The translations under genes and the position numbers were made by a program. A stretch of 64,000 nucleotides of DNA. Source: Eutrigla gurnardus (Eukaryota; Chordata; Actinopteri; Perciformes; Triglidae). Below are positions 10,252 to 20,980 of the stretch, in pieces. Each line of letters starts with the position of its first letter. The stretch's first letter is position 1. Location: positions 2,371,520 to 2,435,519 of the forward strand of contig OY741271.1 of NCBI GenBank assembly GCA_963514095.1, in the 5' to 3' direction. The notes under the pieces are model-generated. The model did no database searches. It was not told the origin of the DNA and saw only the letters and a program-made list of their open reading frames with translations.

Positions 10252-11876
10252 CACTCAACAAAAATATAAACGCAACACTTTTGTTTTTGCTCCCATTTTT
10301 CATGAGATGGACTTAAAGATCTAAAATTAATTCCAGATACACAATATTACCATTTCTCTCAAACATTGTTCACAAATCTGTCTAAATGTGTGATAGTGAG
10401 CACTTCTGCTTTGCTGAGATAATCCATCCCACCTCACAGGTGTGCCACATCAAGATGCTGATCTGACATCATGATTAGTGCACAGGTGTGCCTTAGACTG
10501 TCCACAATAAAAGGCCACCCTGAAATGTGCATTTTTTTGCTTTATTGGGGGTCTGGGGACTCAGAACCAGTCAGTATCTGGTGTGACCACCATTTGCCTC
10601 ATGCAGTGCAACACATCTTCTTCGCATAGAGTTTATCAGATTGTCAATTGTGGCCTGTGGAATGTTGGTCCACTCCTCTTCAATGGCTGTGCGAAGTTGC
10701 TGGATATTAGTGGGAACTGGTACATGCTGTCGTATACGCCGGTCAAGCACATCCCAAACATGCTCAATGGGTGACATGTCCGGTGAGTATGCTGGCCATG
10801 CAAGAACTGGGACATTTTCAGCTTCCAAGAATTGTGTACAGATCCTTGCAACATGGGGCCGTGCATTATCTTGCTGAAACATGAGGTGATGTTCATGGAT
10901 GTATGGCACAACAATGGGCCTCAGGATCTCATCACGGTATCTCTGCATTCAAAATGCCATCAATAAAATGCACCTGTGTTCTTCGTCCATAACAGATGCC
11001 TGCCCATACCATAACCCCACCACCACCATGGGCCACTCGATCCACAACATTGACATCAGCAAAGCGCTCACCCACACGACGCCACACACGCTGTCTGCCA
11101 TCTGCCCTGAACAATGTAAACTGAGATTCATCCGTGAAGAGAACACCTCTCCAACGTGCCAGACGCCATCGAATGTGAGCATTTGCCCACTCAAGTCTGT
11201 TACGGCGACGAGCTGGAGTCAGGTCAAGACCCCGATAAGGACGACGAGCATGCAGTTGAGCTTCCCTGAGACGGTTTCTGACAGTTAGTGCAGAAATTGT
11301 TTGGTTATGCAAACCAATTGTTTCAGCAGCTGTCTGAGTGGCTGGTCTCAGACGATCTTGGAGGTGAACCTGCTGGATGTGGAGGTCCTGGGCTGGTGTG
11401 GTTACACGTGGTCTGCGGTTGTGAGGCCGGTTGGATGTACTGCCATATTCTCTGAAACGCCTTTGGAGACGGCTTATGGTGGAGAAATGAACATTGCACG
11501 AGCAACAGATCTGGTTGACATTCCTGCTGTCAGCATGCCAATTGCACGCTCCCTCAATGCTTGTGGCATCTGTGGCATTTTGCTGTGAGACAAAACTGCA
11601 CATTTCAGAGTGGCCTTTTATTGTGGGCAGTATAAGGTACACCTGTGCACTAATCATGATGTCAGATCAGCATCTTGATGTGGCACACCTGTGAGGTGGG
11701 ATGGATTATCTCAGCAAAGCAGAAGTGCTCACTATCACACATTTAGACAGATTTGTGAACAATGTTTGGGAGAAATGGTAATATTGTGTATCTGGAATGA
11801 ATTTTAGATCTTTAAGTCCATCTCATGAAAAATGGGAGCAAAAACAAAAGTGTTGCGTTTATATTTTTGTTGAGTG
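10252..11876 (-). mobile_element. Tc1-like DNA transposon with ~280-bp TIRs, inserted in integrase
   Basis: The 1625-bp element is flanked by TA (10250-10251 and 11877-11878). Its ends are inverted copies starting CACTCAACAAAAATATAAACGC and extending about 280 bp (10252 to about 10533, and about 11595 to 11876). The transposase lies on the minus strand between them. The two TIRs remain very similar, so the insertion is recent, and it must postdate the already young BEL/Pao insertion. Confidence 0.95.
10571..11585 (-). pseudogene. Tc1-family transposase with two frameshifts
   Basis: The minus-strand coding region begins near 11570 with MPQMPQALRERAI. It shifts frame near 11488, continues as VHFSTISRLQRRFREYG (helix-turn-helix) and RRPRVTTPAQ, and carries the first catalytic Asp in VLFTDESQFTL. 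After GGGVMVWAGI the frame shifts again near 10945, by one apparent missing base. It then continues QRYRDEILRPIVVP, the second Asp in FQQDNARPHVA, and the Glu in SPDMSPIEHVWD, ending GGHTRY. All three DDE residues are still encoded, but two frameshifts make it inactive. The enzyme would cut and paste the element at TA sites in the nucleus. Confidence 0.9.
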
Positions 11877-12585
11877 TAAGTATTTGGAGAAAATTGACAA
11901 GCCTGAAGTTGAAGACAAAGCTTCAAAACATGGGACAGAATGGTCTTGGAAAATCCACCCAGCAGCCTCCCCTCACAGAAATGGGGCAGCAGAGGCAGCA
12001 GTCAGATTTGTAAAGAGAGCACTAAGCAACCTCGGTGGTGATGGAATCTTCACGTGGGGAGAGTTCCAAACGTTCCTCTTCATGGCTGCGAACCTAGTGA
12101 ACGAGAGGCCGATTGATGCAAGAACACAATGTCAAGAGGACTCTATAGGATACATCAGCCCTAACTCTCTTTTACTGGGACGGACTGGCATGAGAGGAGA
12201 TCCAGGAAATTTCCAATTTGAAAACTACCCGTACAAAAGACTCAGAGCCATCCAAGAAGAATTCAGCAAGTTCTGGAAGAAGTGGAGTGAATTGGCTGGA
12301 CCTAACCTCTTCATAAGGAGTAAATGGCACACCAAGGAGAGAAATGTTGCAGTGGGATTCGTGGTGTGGCTGGCTGATCAAAATTCATTGAGGGGTCAGT
12401 ACAAACTGGGAAGAGTTGTTAGTGTAAACACTGACAAGAAAGGAATCGTGAGGGATGCAAATGTGAGGACTTCCCCAAGTTGCCCAGTTTCCACTAAAAC
12501 ACATGGACCCAGGAAAGACTGCATGAAACCCCCTGGGAGGACCCCCTCTACAGTTCTTCACAGGGAGCAGGATGACGCCTCGTGA

Positions 12586-12670
12586 TCCTGCTCCCAATTG
12601 AAGAACAGTGTGATCATTGAAGCTGATTGTGACCTCCTTGGGTTTAGTAACCAGGAGGTCAAGTGGGAGG
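12586..12670 (+). other. BEL/Pao 3' untranslated stretch with polypurine tract
   Basis: This short segment lies between the end of the integrase frame and the 3' LTR. The last bases before TGTGAAGG are purine-rich (AGGAGGTCAAGTGGGAGG), fitting the polypurine tract that primes plus-strand DNA synthesis. Confidence 0.7.
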
Positions 12671-13622
12671 TGTGAAGGCAATTTAAAGAAATTACACTTG
12701 TTTATTTAATGGTTCGAATTTATTTGGAGCTATGTGTGTCTTCCCCACCAGGGGGTGATGTCAGGGTCAGGCCAGACTCCTAAATGCAGGTAGGGTAGGC
12801 TGGAGAAATAGGGCTAAAGTAATAAGTAGGCTCAGAAACAGGTGCGTCATTCCTTTGTCACACAGACAGTGTTTGGTGGTGTCACCGCATGGAGACCTCA
12901 GAGACGCCAGTGGTGAGAAACTTTAATTTAATCACATTGACAAATAAAATAACTTTAAGTTAGTAAGTGAAAGATTAAAATGGGTGGTGTTTATTTATTA
13001 TTTAAATGCACATGGCTTAAATGTTTGTGTTTAATATTAATATGCTGACACCGGTGATTTGAGGTCTGACGCACCTTAGCTTATCTTTTATTTCCTTTCA
13101 TTGATTAAACTCACATAGACCATTTTATTTAGAAGATGATGATTTAATTTGAATAAGAGACCATGAACATAAATGTAGAGTCTGGAACATATTTTCAGTC
13201 ATTAGAGGAGTTAAAGGTGGTTAAGAAGCATTCATTTGAGGTAAAGCATGATTTAAAACGAGTTGGTTTAATAATTTAATACAGTTTAAACCTGTTGACT
13301 GATTTAGATCATTTAATTATTTGTGAACAAGTTTGGTTAGTTAATTCTTTAAACTAAGTTAATTCGATAATTTATTCATGTTCAGGTATTAATAAAGCGA
13401 TTGATTTTGTACTTATTTAATGACTGCCTGTTTCTTTGTTTATTTACCTTGAGGTTATCAACCTGCCGCTGCTACTACTGCTACTGTTGCTGAGTCCCAA
13501 TCGGGACAAATAAAACCAGTAAAAAGCAAGCTGAGTTGTCCAAGCGTTCTCTGTTGGCCTCCATGCCCTAAGCGAGTTGGGGCAGGCACTGATGCCAGGC
13601 AAAGGGGGAGATTAACTCGACA
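12671..13622 (+). repeat. 3' LTR of BEL/Pao element
   Basis: 952 bp, the same length as the 5' LTR and differing at only five positions (no indels seen). It begins directly after the polypurine tract and ends CTCGACA, followed by GTGTG, the proposed target duplication. Confidence 0.93.
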
Positions 13623-14199
13623 GTGTGTGTGTGTGTGTGCGTGCGTGGAGTGCTCACAAGCGTGTCCACTTGCCCTTTGGATTCCCACGAACAGTTCACC
13701 AGATGGCATTTCCTTTACCGCATGTGGCCTGCAGCTAGTCTTGCTTCGTCCGCTCGGAGTCTTCACCGATGCAGAAGTGTTCTACTATGCCGCCCATTGA
13801 TTGGAGATGGGACTCCGGTTCCTTTTACAGATGTTTATTCACACCGTAGAACTAAAGTTCAGGTAGACAAATAAAAACAACATGAATAATTACAATCGTT
13901 ACAAAAATAGCATAGCTTAGCACTGTAGCTAAAACAGAATACATAGATTAATACTAACCACTTTAGCCTGCTTCTCAACCAACGGCAGAGTCATTCCCCA
14001 GAGGCAATCTTCATAGTCAAAAATATTATTCTTCATTTTAAACTTCTCCTAACCACAAAGTTGTAGCGCTCACATGAAGCGTGGAGTAATAAAAAAAAGA
14101 AAAAATTAGCTGGTTAACATCACCGCTAGAGGCCAGGTCTCTGTGAATCTTACGGAGCTAACAGGCGCTACTTCCGTTTTTTCCCGTTTCAAAATAAAA
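13623..14199. other. Unassigned sequence between BEL/Pao and L2
   Basis: Starts with a GT run (the insertion target). The rest is mixed sequence with an A-rich stretch near 14090. There is no convincing gene. An open frame at 13623-13874 begins in the GT repeat and resembles nothing. Confidence 0.4.
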
Positions 14200-14229
14200 G
14201 TATAAGTAAAAGTAAAATATAATTTTAAT

Positions 14230-16509
14230 TGGGGATTTTAATATTCATGTTGACAATCCAAGGACACTTTTTCCACATACTTTATTTCCACCCTGGACAG
14301 TTTTGACCTCACTCAGTATGTTACATTTCCAACACACATATTTTAGACCTGATCTGCTGTTCTAGTGTTGTCCCATTCAATATTTCCGGTACAGAACTTC
14401 CACTGTCAGATCACAAATTCATAACTTTTGATGTCAACCTTCCTGTCTGCAAACCCTGCCAAGACCGTATGATGAGTCTGTAATATCAAGAACATCAACA
14501 TCACAGAACTTAACAGTTTCATTTCCGTGACCTTTTCTAGGACTGCTCCATGGTTCACCTCTGACCTCCGCCAACTTAAAACACATGGTCGCCACCTTGA
14601 GTGTCTTGCAAGGAAAACTGGACTCACAATTCACTCTCAAATGTACTCAGATCACATCACCTCCTACAAGACTGTTCTAAATACTGACAAATCTGCCTTT
14701 TACTCCAACATCATCCACCGGGACGGAAACAATACCAGGATTCTATTTTCCACAGTAAATAAACTACTCATGCCCAAAGAATCTTTCACCCACTTCACGT
14801 CAGCCCTTCAGTGTCAGCAGTTCTTGGACTTCATCAATAACAAAATTTACTCCATACATCACCATCTTACCCCCTTCCTGTCTTCTCAGTCACACACTCC
14901 TTGGCTTAATGCTACTGTCCGGCCCACCAGTACCCTGTCTGCTTTCCATCTTTCCTCGGATCAGCAGATATCTCAACTGATCATGTCTTCCAGGTCTACC
15001 ACTTGTCAACTCGATCCACTTCCTACCACACTGGTCAAGGCCTGTCTCCCCACATTCTCCTCACTCATCACACAAATTGTTCACTCCTCTCTATCAAATG
15101 TTATTGTTCCCTCCCTACTCAAAACTGCTTCAGTAATACCGATACTAAAAAAACCTGGCCTAGACCCGAATGAATTCAATAACTATTGTCCTATCTCAAA
15201 CCTCCCATTCATCTCAAAAGTTCTCGAACGTACAGTAGCCTGCCAACTTCATGACCATCTATCAAGAAACAACCTCTTTGAGCCTTTCCAGTCTGGTTTC
15301 CGTCCCCATCATAACACAGAAACAGCTCTCACTCAAATAACAAATTACCTTCTCTAAGCAGCGGATTCTGGCCTACTCACCATCCTCATACTCCTAGACC
15401 TCAGTGCCGCCTTCGACACAATATCTCACACCATCCTCTTAGATCGTTTGGCCGGCACTGGGGTCTCTGGCACTGCCCTTCAGTGGTTTCATTCTTACCT
15501 GTCTGACCGTTTGCAGTTTATCCAAGGAGAAAACACCAGATCATCACCCTCACCACTCCTCCACGGTGTTCCACAAGGTTCTGTCCTCGGTCCCCTACTC
15601 TTCATCATCTACATCCTCCCCCTTGGTAATATGTTCCGTCATTTTGGTATCCACTTCCACTGTTATGCTGACGACACCCAAATCTACATCACCACCAAAC
15701 CAGACACTACATCGCCACCAACTGCCCTCATCGACTGCCTGTGAACCATCACAAACTGGATGTCAAACAACAAGCTCAAACTCAATGGCAATAAAAGTGA
15801 AATTCTTCTCATCAGATCCAAATCATCACTCTCCAAATCCCACCCCCTCAGTATTCTCATTGACGGTTGTCTGGTCCCCACTTCAACTGAAGTTAAAAGT
15901 CTTGGTGTTATTTTGGACAGTACTCTCTCATTCACATCCCACATCAACAACATCTCACGCACAGCCTTTTTCCATCTCCGCAATATCTCCAGACTTCGCC
16001 CCTCCCTCACCCAGCACTCCACCGAAATCCTCATAAATGCTCTGGTCACTTCCCGCCTGGACTACTGTAACTCCCTCCTCACCGGTCTACCACAGAAACT
16101 CATCCACCATCTACAAACCATCCAGAATACCGCCGCCAGAATCATCACCTGCACCAAGTTATCTGACCATATTACACCTGTCCTCATGCAACTTCACTGG
16201 CTCCCTGTCCAACAGCGTATACATTACAAACTCCTTCTGCTAACATTCAAAGCTCTTCATAACCACGCCCCCCCATATCTCTCTAATATGCTACACCCTT
16301 ATATCCCACCCCGTTCACTCCGTTCTTCATCTGCTGCCCTGCTTTCCACCCCCTCATTCTCACTCACCTCAATGGGAGCTCGAGCTTTTAGCTGCTCAGC
16401 ACCTAGACTCTGGAACTCACTCCCACTACACATACGTACTCTGGACTCCATTGACACCTTCAAGTCCCACCTCAAAACACACCTTTTTAAATTGTCCTAC
16501 TCCGTATAA
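14230..16509 (+). pseudogene. L2 LINE endonuclease remnant and reverse transcriptase
   Basis: From 14527 to 16509 a single frame encodes the linker, RT and C-terminal domain with only two in-frame stops: TAA near 15355-15357 and TGA near 15742-15744. Visible motifs are VIPILKKPG and PISNLPFISKVLE (RT fingers), LDLSAAFDT (palm Asp), GVPQGSVLGPLLF, and CYADDTQIY at about 15661-15687 (catalytic YADD). The C-terminal part holds SRLDYCNSLLTG and LHWLPVQQRI. The endonuclease (14230-14526) is frameshifted and its N-terminus is absent. The protein would nick DNA and prime reverse transcription of its own RNA. Confidence 0.85.
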
Positions 16510-16639
16510 TTCTCTGTCCCCCATACTATTTTATCCTTATTATTTAGCAACACTGTGTCTCTTCTTTGTATATGTGTGTATGTATTTATATGTGCTATTG
16601 TATTTATTGTTTCTTGCTTTGTTTTTCTTTTAAACAAAC

Positions 16640-17160
16640 ACTGAGCCTCTCCCTCTCGCTCTCTCTCTCTCGCTCTCTCTGTGTATGTTCCCCCGGAGTC
16701 CTTGTGCTTTCTCGCCTAGCAGCTCTCCCTGGACTGTGGTGGAACCTGATCCGGACTTCACCGATGCTGTGGTCTTGTTTGACTGTTACCGCCAGTATTT
16801 TTAATTAAAGTAATTTACTAAAATCGGCATCTCTACTGTTACTTACTTGACTACTCCCGGGAGTCTGGCTATGCTTTCTGGTCCAGCAGAGTCCACTGAG
16901 GTCTACTATACTACCAACACCAAATGCAGTTGGAACCCAAGGGCCTGGGCTGCACGAGATTTCTGCCTAAAAGCCTATTAAGGCAGTTTTTTCTTGCCAC
17001 TGTCGCTGTAAAGCTTGCCCCTGGGTGATGTTGGGACTTTGAAATTGTGCTGACTTTGAGCATGACATTTTGAGCGTATTCTAGTCCTGCTCAATGTGTT
17101 AAGTGTACTGAGATGACTTCTGTTGTGATTTGACACTATAAAATTGAATTGAATTGAATT
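16640..17160 (+). mobile_element. LINE 3'-tail fragment nested in the L2 3' UTR
   Basis: A CT-rich start (CTCTCCCTCTCGCTCTCTC) leads into sequence common at fish LINE 3' ends, CCTATTAAGGCAGTTTTTTCTTGCC, and finishes with TTGTGATTTGACACTATAAAATTGAATTGAATTG. The L2 tail resumes straight after. The (TTGAA)n end differs from the (ATT)n tail of the surrounding L2, which is the main reason to call it separate. Its left boundary is approximate. Confidence 0.6.
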
Positions 17161-17212
17161 TATCATGTAAGGTGACCTTGGGTGTTTGAAAGGCGCCAAC
17201 AAATAAAATGTA

Positions 17213-17240
17213 TTATTATTATTATTATTATTATTATTTT
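17213..17240 (+). repeat. (ATT)n tail
   Basis: About nine ATT units form the 3' tail of the L2 element, directly after its AATAAA. Confidence 0.9.
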
Positions 17241-17705
17241 ATGCCATTTTGTTACGACATTATAATATTTTTATGGCAAATTCTCCTATAATATACAACA
17301 TCATTATAATAGTATTACGTTTTTCTTACACTTTTTAGGGCTGCTATACTACGCTATTTTTTATGACAAACTTTATTATTATGTTGTATGGCATACTATA
17401 CTATGAATGTTTATATGACGCCATTAATTACTGCATTGTGACATTTTTATTAATTATGTGGCAAAAATGTTATGGTATATTATTCTATGATGTTTTTATG
17501 AATTGTTTCTGCATAAGATACTCCCATCTATATATTTGTATGTTTAAAGCTGATACTTGATAGTGAAACTTTTAATGCCAAGCCTTTTTATGCGTTTCTT
17601 TACTATGACGTTTGTTATGGCATAATATACTGTGACTTCTTTTTGATATATAAATACTATGACAGTTTTGGATCATTTACTACACACTGACATATTTTAT
17701 GATTA
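17241..17705. repeat. AT-rich degenerate tandem sequence
   Basis: Words such as TATGGCATACTATACTATGA, TTTTTATGG(A/C)A and ATGACNTTTTTAT recur at irregular spacing of about 40-60 bp, suggesting an old AT-rich satellite-like array. No coding potential is seen. Confidence 0.45.
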
Positions 17706-17829
17706 TACACTCACCGGCCACTATTAGGTACACCTTGCTAGTACCGGGTTGGACCCACTTTTGCCTTCAGAACTGCCTTAATCCTTTGTGGCATAGATTC
17801 AACAAGGTACTGGTACAGCTGTTCCTCTC

Positions 17830-18640
17830 TTTTCCCCCGTCCTCTGACACTCACATTGCAACTCGCATCTCGAACTGTCTGGCTGACATCTCTGTCTGGA
17901 CAACTGCACATCACCTCAAGCTTAACCTGAATAAAACCGAACTCCTCTTCATCCCAGGGAAAGACTGCCCTCGCATGGACCTGTCGGTCACTGTCGAGGG
18001 CATCACAGTATTGCCGTCGTCAACTGCGAGGAACCTGGGTGTAATCCTTGATGACCAACTATCCTGCACCCCCAACATCACTGCTGTGGCCCGATCCTGC
18101 AGATTTGCCCTCTACAATGTCCGCAGGATTCGGACCTTCCTCACAAAAGATGCAACGCAACTCCTGGTCCAAGCACTGGTCATCTCCCGCCTTGACTACT
18201 GCAACTCTCTCCTGGCCTCTGCGATTAAACCATTGCAGCGTATCCAGAACGCTGCAGCACGCCTTATCTTCAATCTACCCAAATTCTCCCATGTGACCCC
18301 CCTCCTCTGTGACCTCCACTGGCTCCCTGTTGCAGCACGCATCCAATTCAAGACGATGACACTGGCCTTCAGGGCCATCAATGGAACGGCACCCGTCTAC
18401 CTTCAAACACTGGTCAAACCTCATGCCCCGAAGCGAGCACTTTGCTCCTCTACTTCAGCTGGCCGGCTGGTACCACCATCACTGAAATCAAACAAATGTC
18501 GCTCAGCAAAGTCCAGACTCTTCTCTGTTCTGGCGCCCCAGTGGTGGAACGAACTCCCGACTAATGTCAGGACAGCAGAGTAATTTGCCATCTTCCAAAA
18601 AAGGCTCAAGACTCACCTGTTCAGACTTCACCTCGACTCT
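17830..18640 (+). pseudogene. L2 LINE ORF2 C-terminal fragment
   Basis: Coding-like sequence runs from about 17833 to 18640: RISNCLADISVWTTAHHLKL, LGVILDDQLSC, ISRLDYCNSLLAS, LHWLPVAARIQFK, WWNELPTNVRTAE. A TAA lies at 18581-18583, after which the frame continues to THLFRLHL. The RT palm was lost to 5' truncation. The family differs from the L2 at 14.2-17.2 kb: they share the architecture, but the residues differ. Confidence 0.85.
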
Positions 18641-19723
18641 ACATAGCATGACCACCTATAGCACTCTGATCATAGCACTGTTGCTCTTGAAGTACTACTT
18701 TACTCAGATGAGGACTGTAGGGGCCACAGCCCCAAGATTCTCGGATGTGACTTCTCAACGAATGAAAGATGAACTATTCACCTTTAAAAGATATACAGAC
18801 AAAGGTCCCCTCGCAGCAGATGAGTAAACATTCTCCTTCAGGTCACCGGACCGACCAGGAGGAAATGGAGGCCGCTTTATGGCTCGGTTAGAGTATTTAC
18901 GAACCCTTAAATCAGAGCATCTACAAGTTATCCATGCACCCCCGAACGAGGAGGACCAGACTTTCAGAGTCACCAGACTTTGAGGCACCTAAGTGCAGCT
19001 GGAAACTGATTAACACCTTTGTTTGACAGAGAGCCTCGATTGAAGTATAAAGGATAACACCATATCTCTTCCTCACCATTTGCTCCCAAGGCATGGTGAA
19101 GACCCCTTCCTCCCCTCTTGGGAGTCATAAACTAATGACCTGGTCTGCTGGCATGCAGAGAGAGGTCACATGAACTCTGCAAGAAAACAGGTTCACATTT
19201 TGACCAATCCAAGAAAAGGATGAGATATGTGTTCAATATTAGTTTAAAACCATCCATAATAATCATTGAAGAATTATAAGCATACTGGCGAACGTCCCGT
19301 TGTTCTACGACGAAGGACAGAGAAGTTACCAAAAATGCAAAAAATTAACATTGTCATTGTAAGGGATTTAACTACTGTACTCACGCAGTCAGACGAAAAT
19401 ATGTTTGCTCATTAATCTGCCCGCATCACCAAGGACAAAATGCTTACTAAGTTCCCAAACTTGTTTGGGCTAGCTTGATAGGTTTGCATTGTATGTGTTT
19501 GATCAAAGTTCCTTTCAACTCTACCAAAAAGATTTGTACAGAGAAATGTTTACAGTTCATGTTTCATTTGTTCATTCTTTGTGCCAACTTTGACCATAAC
19601 GGCGAGATGGTGTTCAAACGTTCTAGTCATAGGATTGCATTTCGTTTTGTTTAACAGTTTAAATCACAAAGATTTCAGACTGTAACTCGAACGGGTCCCT
19701 CCTGGATACGCCCCCTCGGTCAG

Positions 19724-19731
19724 CATAAAAG
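19724..19731 (+). promoter_or_regulatory. TATA-like box in solo LTR
   Basis: CATAAAAG lies about 1 kb into the LTR and precedes GCTGCGTGTTACAGAC, a plausible start region. It is inferred from position and the downstream AATAAA only. Confidence 0.45.
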
Positions 19732-20563
19732 CTGCGTGTTACAGACACCAGTTGCGCATTCTTCCCTCCCGGGATCTTCTTGCCTCCCGGCTGGCCTCCC
19801 GGCTGGCCTCCTCCCAGCGCTCTTGCATCCAGAGGATCTTCCCTCCGCGCTCGTTCCACCAGGTGCTGGCCATCCGGCCTTCGCCTTTGCTCTTACCCTC
19901 TTCAAGTTTCGTACTTTTCTTAGTTCCCAATTTTTACTCCTTTTATTAGAATAGTTCATTCGACGTTAGATTCTTCAATTTTGCATTTTTACCTTTTCTT
20001 TTTCCGCAAGCCTTTTTCATCAATGCTAATTCAACCAGCGGCCGCAAGATTTGGCATATTGACTAACGCTTATACCTAAGCCACCCAAGGCCGAATTCAA
20101 GGAGAAGACAGCTGTTTAACTAAGACGGATTACGGCAAAGATGGACGCCCACTACGAAACTACCGCAGATCGGCGCTAACGGTTCCCTTGATCCACGGCA
20201 AGGAAGATCCCTTCGGGTCTACGTCACCGACGGAAGAGCGACCGCTTGGAGTTTCAGTAAGCCGAGAAGAAGCGTCCCAAAGTAAGACCGAATCCGCATT
20301 CAACAGTAATGACCGAGTTGCAGGGTGAAACTAAGTATAGCGTCTGTTAATATCTAATATCTGTGAGGTCATTTATCCCATTATTCACTTTTTCCTCTTA
20401 CTAAGGAGTCCAAATTCTTAGGAAGAACCCACTCGCCTTTATCGCCAAACGTGCTAGATGAGCTGTTAATCACATTTCCAGTTATATTTCTGGCGTTGTA
20501 TTGGTGTTTTGTTTATTACATCTGTTATTGTTTTATTCACTTTTGTTTACTCCCTAGTTAATC

Positions 20564-20569
20564 AATAAA
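20564..20569 (+). terminator. Polyadenylation signal in solo LTR
   Basis: AATAAA followed within about 30 nt by a GT-rich stretch (GTCGTTGTCCGTGG), as in a functional LTR polyadenylation site. Confidence 0.5.
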
Positions 20570-20980
20570 TTCCCCTAAAGCATAAAGTCGTTGTCCGTGG
20601 ATATTTTTTCTGTGCAGAATACAAAGATCCCTATTTCAAGAACTTATGATCTAAGGAAATGAGACTGATTTATTAAATGATATTGATTAATTGTTAATTA
20701 ATGAATAAGTGGTCATTAGAGTCATTAACGTGAATTCTATAAAGTTCTGTCTGACCAACAGATGGTGCCCCTTTTACGAGAGCAGGTATTGAAATTGTAG
20801 ATTAATATACATTGATATACATATTTTAATATCGTAATTTCCTTACATACACAGTTTACGTAGGTACCATTAGGTATTAACCCTTATCTTCCTACAGGAC
20901 CTAACACTTTTTCTATTTTTAGCTCTTTATCGGCAATGATACGTTGTGGTTTGTTTGTTTCCTTCTTTTGACAAATGTAC

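Larger units (their letters stand above)
9240..12585 (+). pseudogene. BEL/Pao integrase, split by a Tc1-like insertion
   Basis: The frame is open from the RNase H to 10251 and resumes at 11879 after the transposon, ending at 12585. The HHCC zinc region lies at about 9785-9930 (EAHKANHEG, then CVICRK). The core has its first Asp at 10005-10007 (TTMDLFG) and second Asp at 10200-10202 (WSDPGTNF). The catalytic Glu lies beyond the insertion at 11992-11994 (HRNGAAEAAVR). The insertion therefore separates catalytic residues two and three. Sequence after 12140 (LLLGRTG, then GRVVSVNTDKKG) matches the C-terminal tail of BEL/Pao integrases. The reading phase is the same on both sides once the TA duplication is discounted. 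Confidence 0.88.
3858..13622 (+). mobile_element. Near-complete BEL/Pao LTR retrotransposon
   Basis: Two 952-bp direct repeats (3858-4809 and 12671-13622) start TGTGAAGG and end CTCGACA. They flank gag, protease, reverse transcriptase, RNase H and integrase in BEL/Pao order. The 5-bp GTGTG flanks both sides (3853-3857 and 13623-13627), as expected for a 5-bp target duplication, although the target is low-complexity GT. I count five mismatches between the LTRs, so the insertion is young. A Tc1-like transposon (10252-11876) later entered the integrase. Inside are two nonsense codons and one frameshift, so this copy is not autonomous. Confidence 0.93.
14200..17240 (+). mobile_element. L2-type LINE, 5'-truncated, with nested insertion in its 3' UTR
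   Basis: The element starts within the endonuclease domain (GDFNIHVDN at about 14232), runs through a nearly open reverse transcriptase ending at 16509, and has a 3' UTR. The UTR ends GGTGTTTGAAAGGCGCC, then an AATAAA and an (ATT)n tail to about 17240. The endonuclease part is frameshifted. The UTR is interrupted at about 16640-17160 by the tail of another LINE. The C-terminal WLPV, DYCNSLL and LWNSLP motifs are typical of L2 elements in fish. Confidence 0.88.
18716..20896 (+). mobile_element. Candidate solo LTR of a retrovirus-like element (2181 bp)
   Basis: Ends TGTAGGGGCC and ATCTTCCTACA are inverted (TGTAGG/CCTACA). GGAC is duplicated on both sides (18712-18715 and 20897-20900), a 4-bp target duplication. 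Inside are a TATA-like CATAAAAG at 19724, a C-rich initiator-proximal stretch, and AATAAA at 20564. No open frame resembles a viral protein. The order (long U3, TATA box, long R, polyA signal, U5) fits one LTR left by recombination, though at 2.2 kb it is unusually long. A non-autonomous element is an alternative. Confidence 0.72.

Noticed and set aside
13458..13766. Open frame spanning the 3' LTR end
   Set aside because: It repeats a frame found at the 5' LTR end and then enters GT repeat and flank; no gene evidence.
20755..20790. TGGTGCCCC near the right end of the solo LTR as a primer-binding site
   Set aside because: It lies inside the LTR boundaries set by the GGAC duplication and no internal region follows, so it cannot be placed as a PBS.
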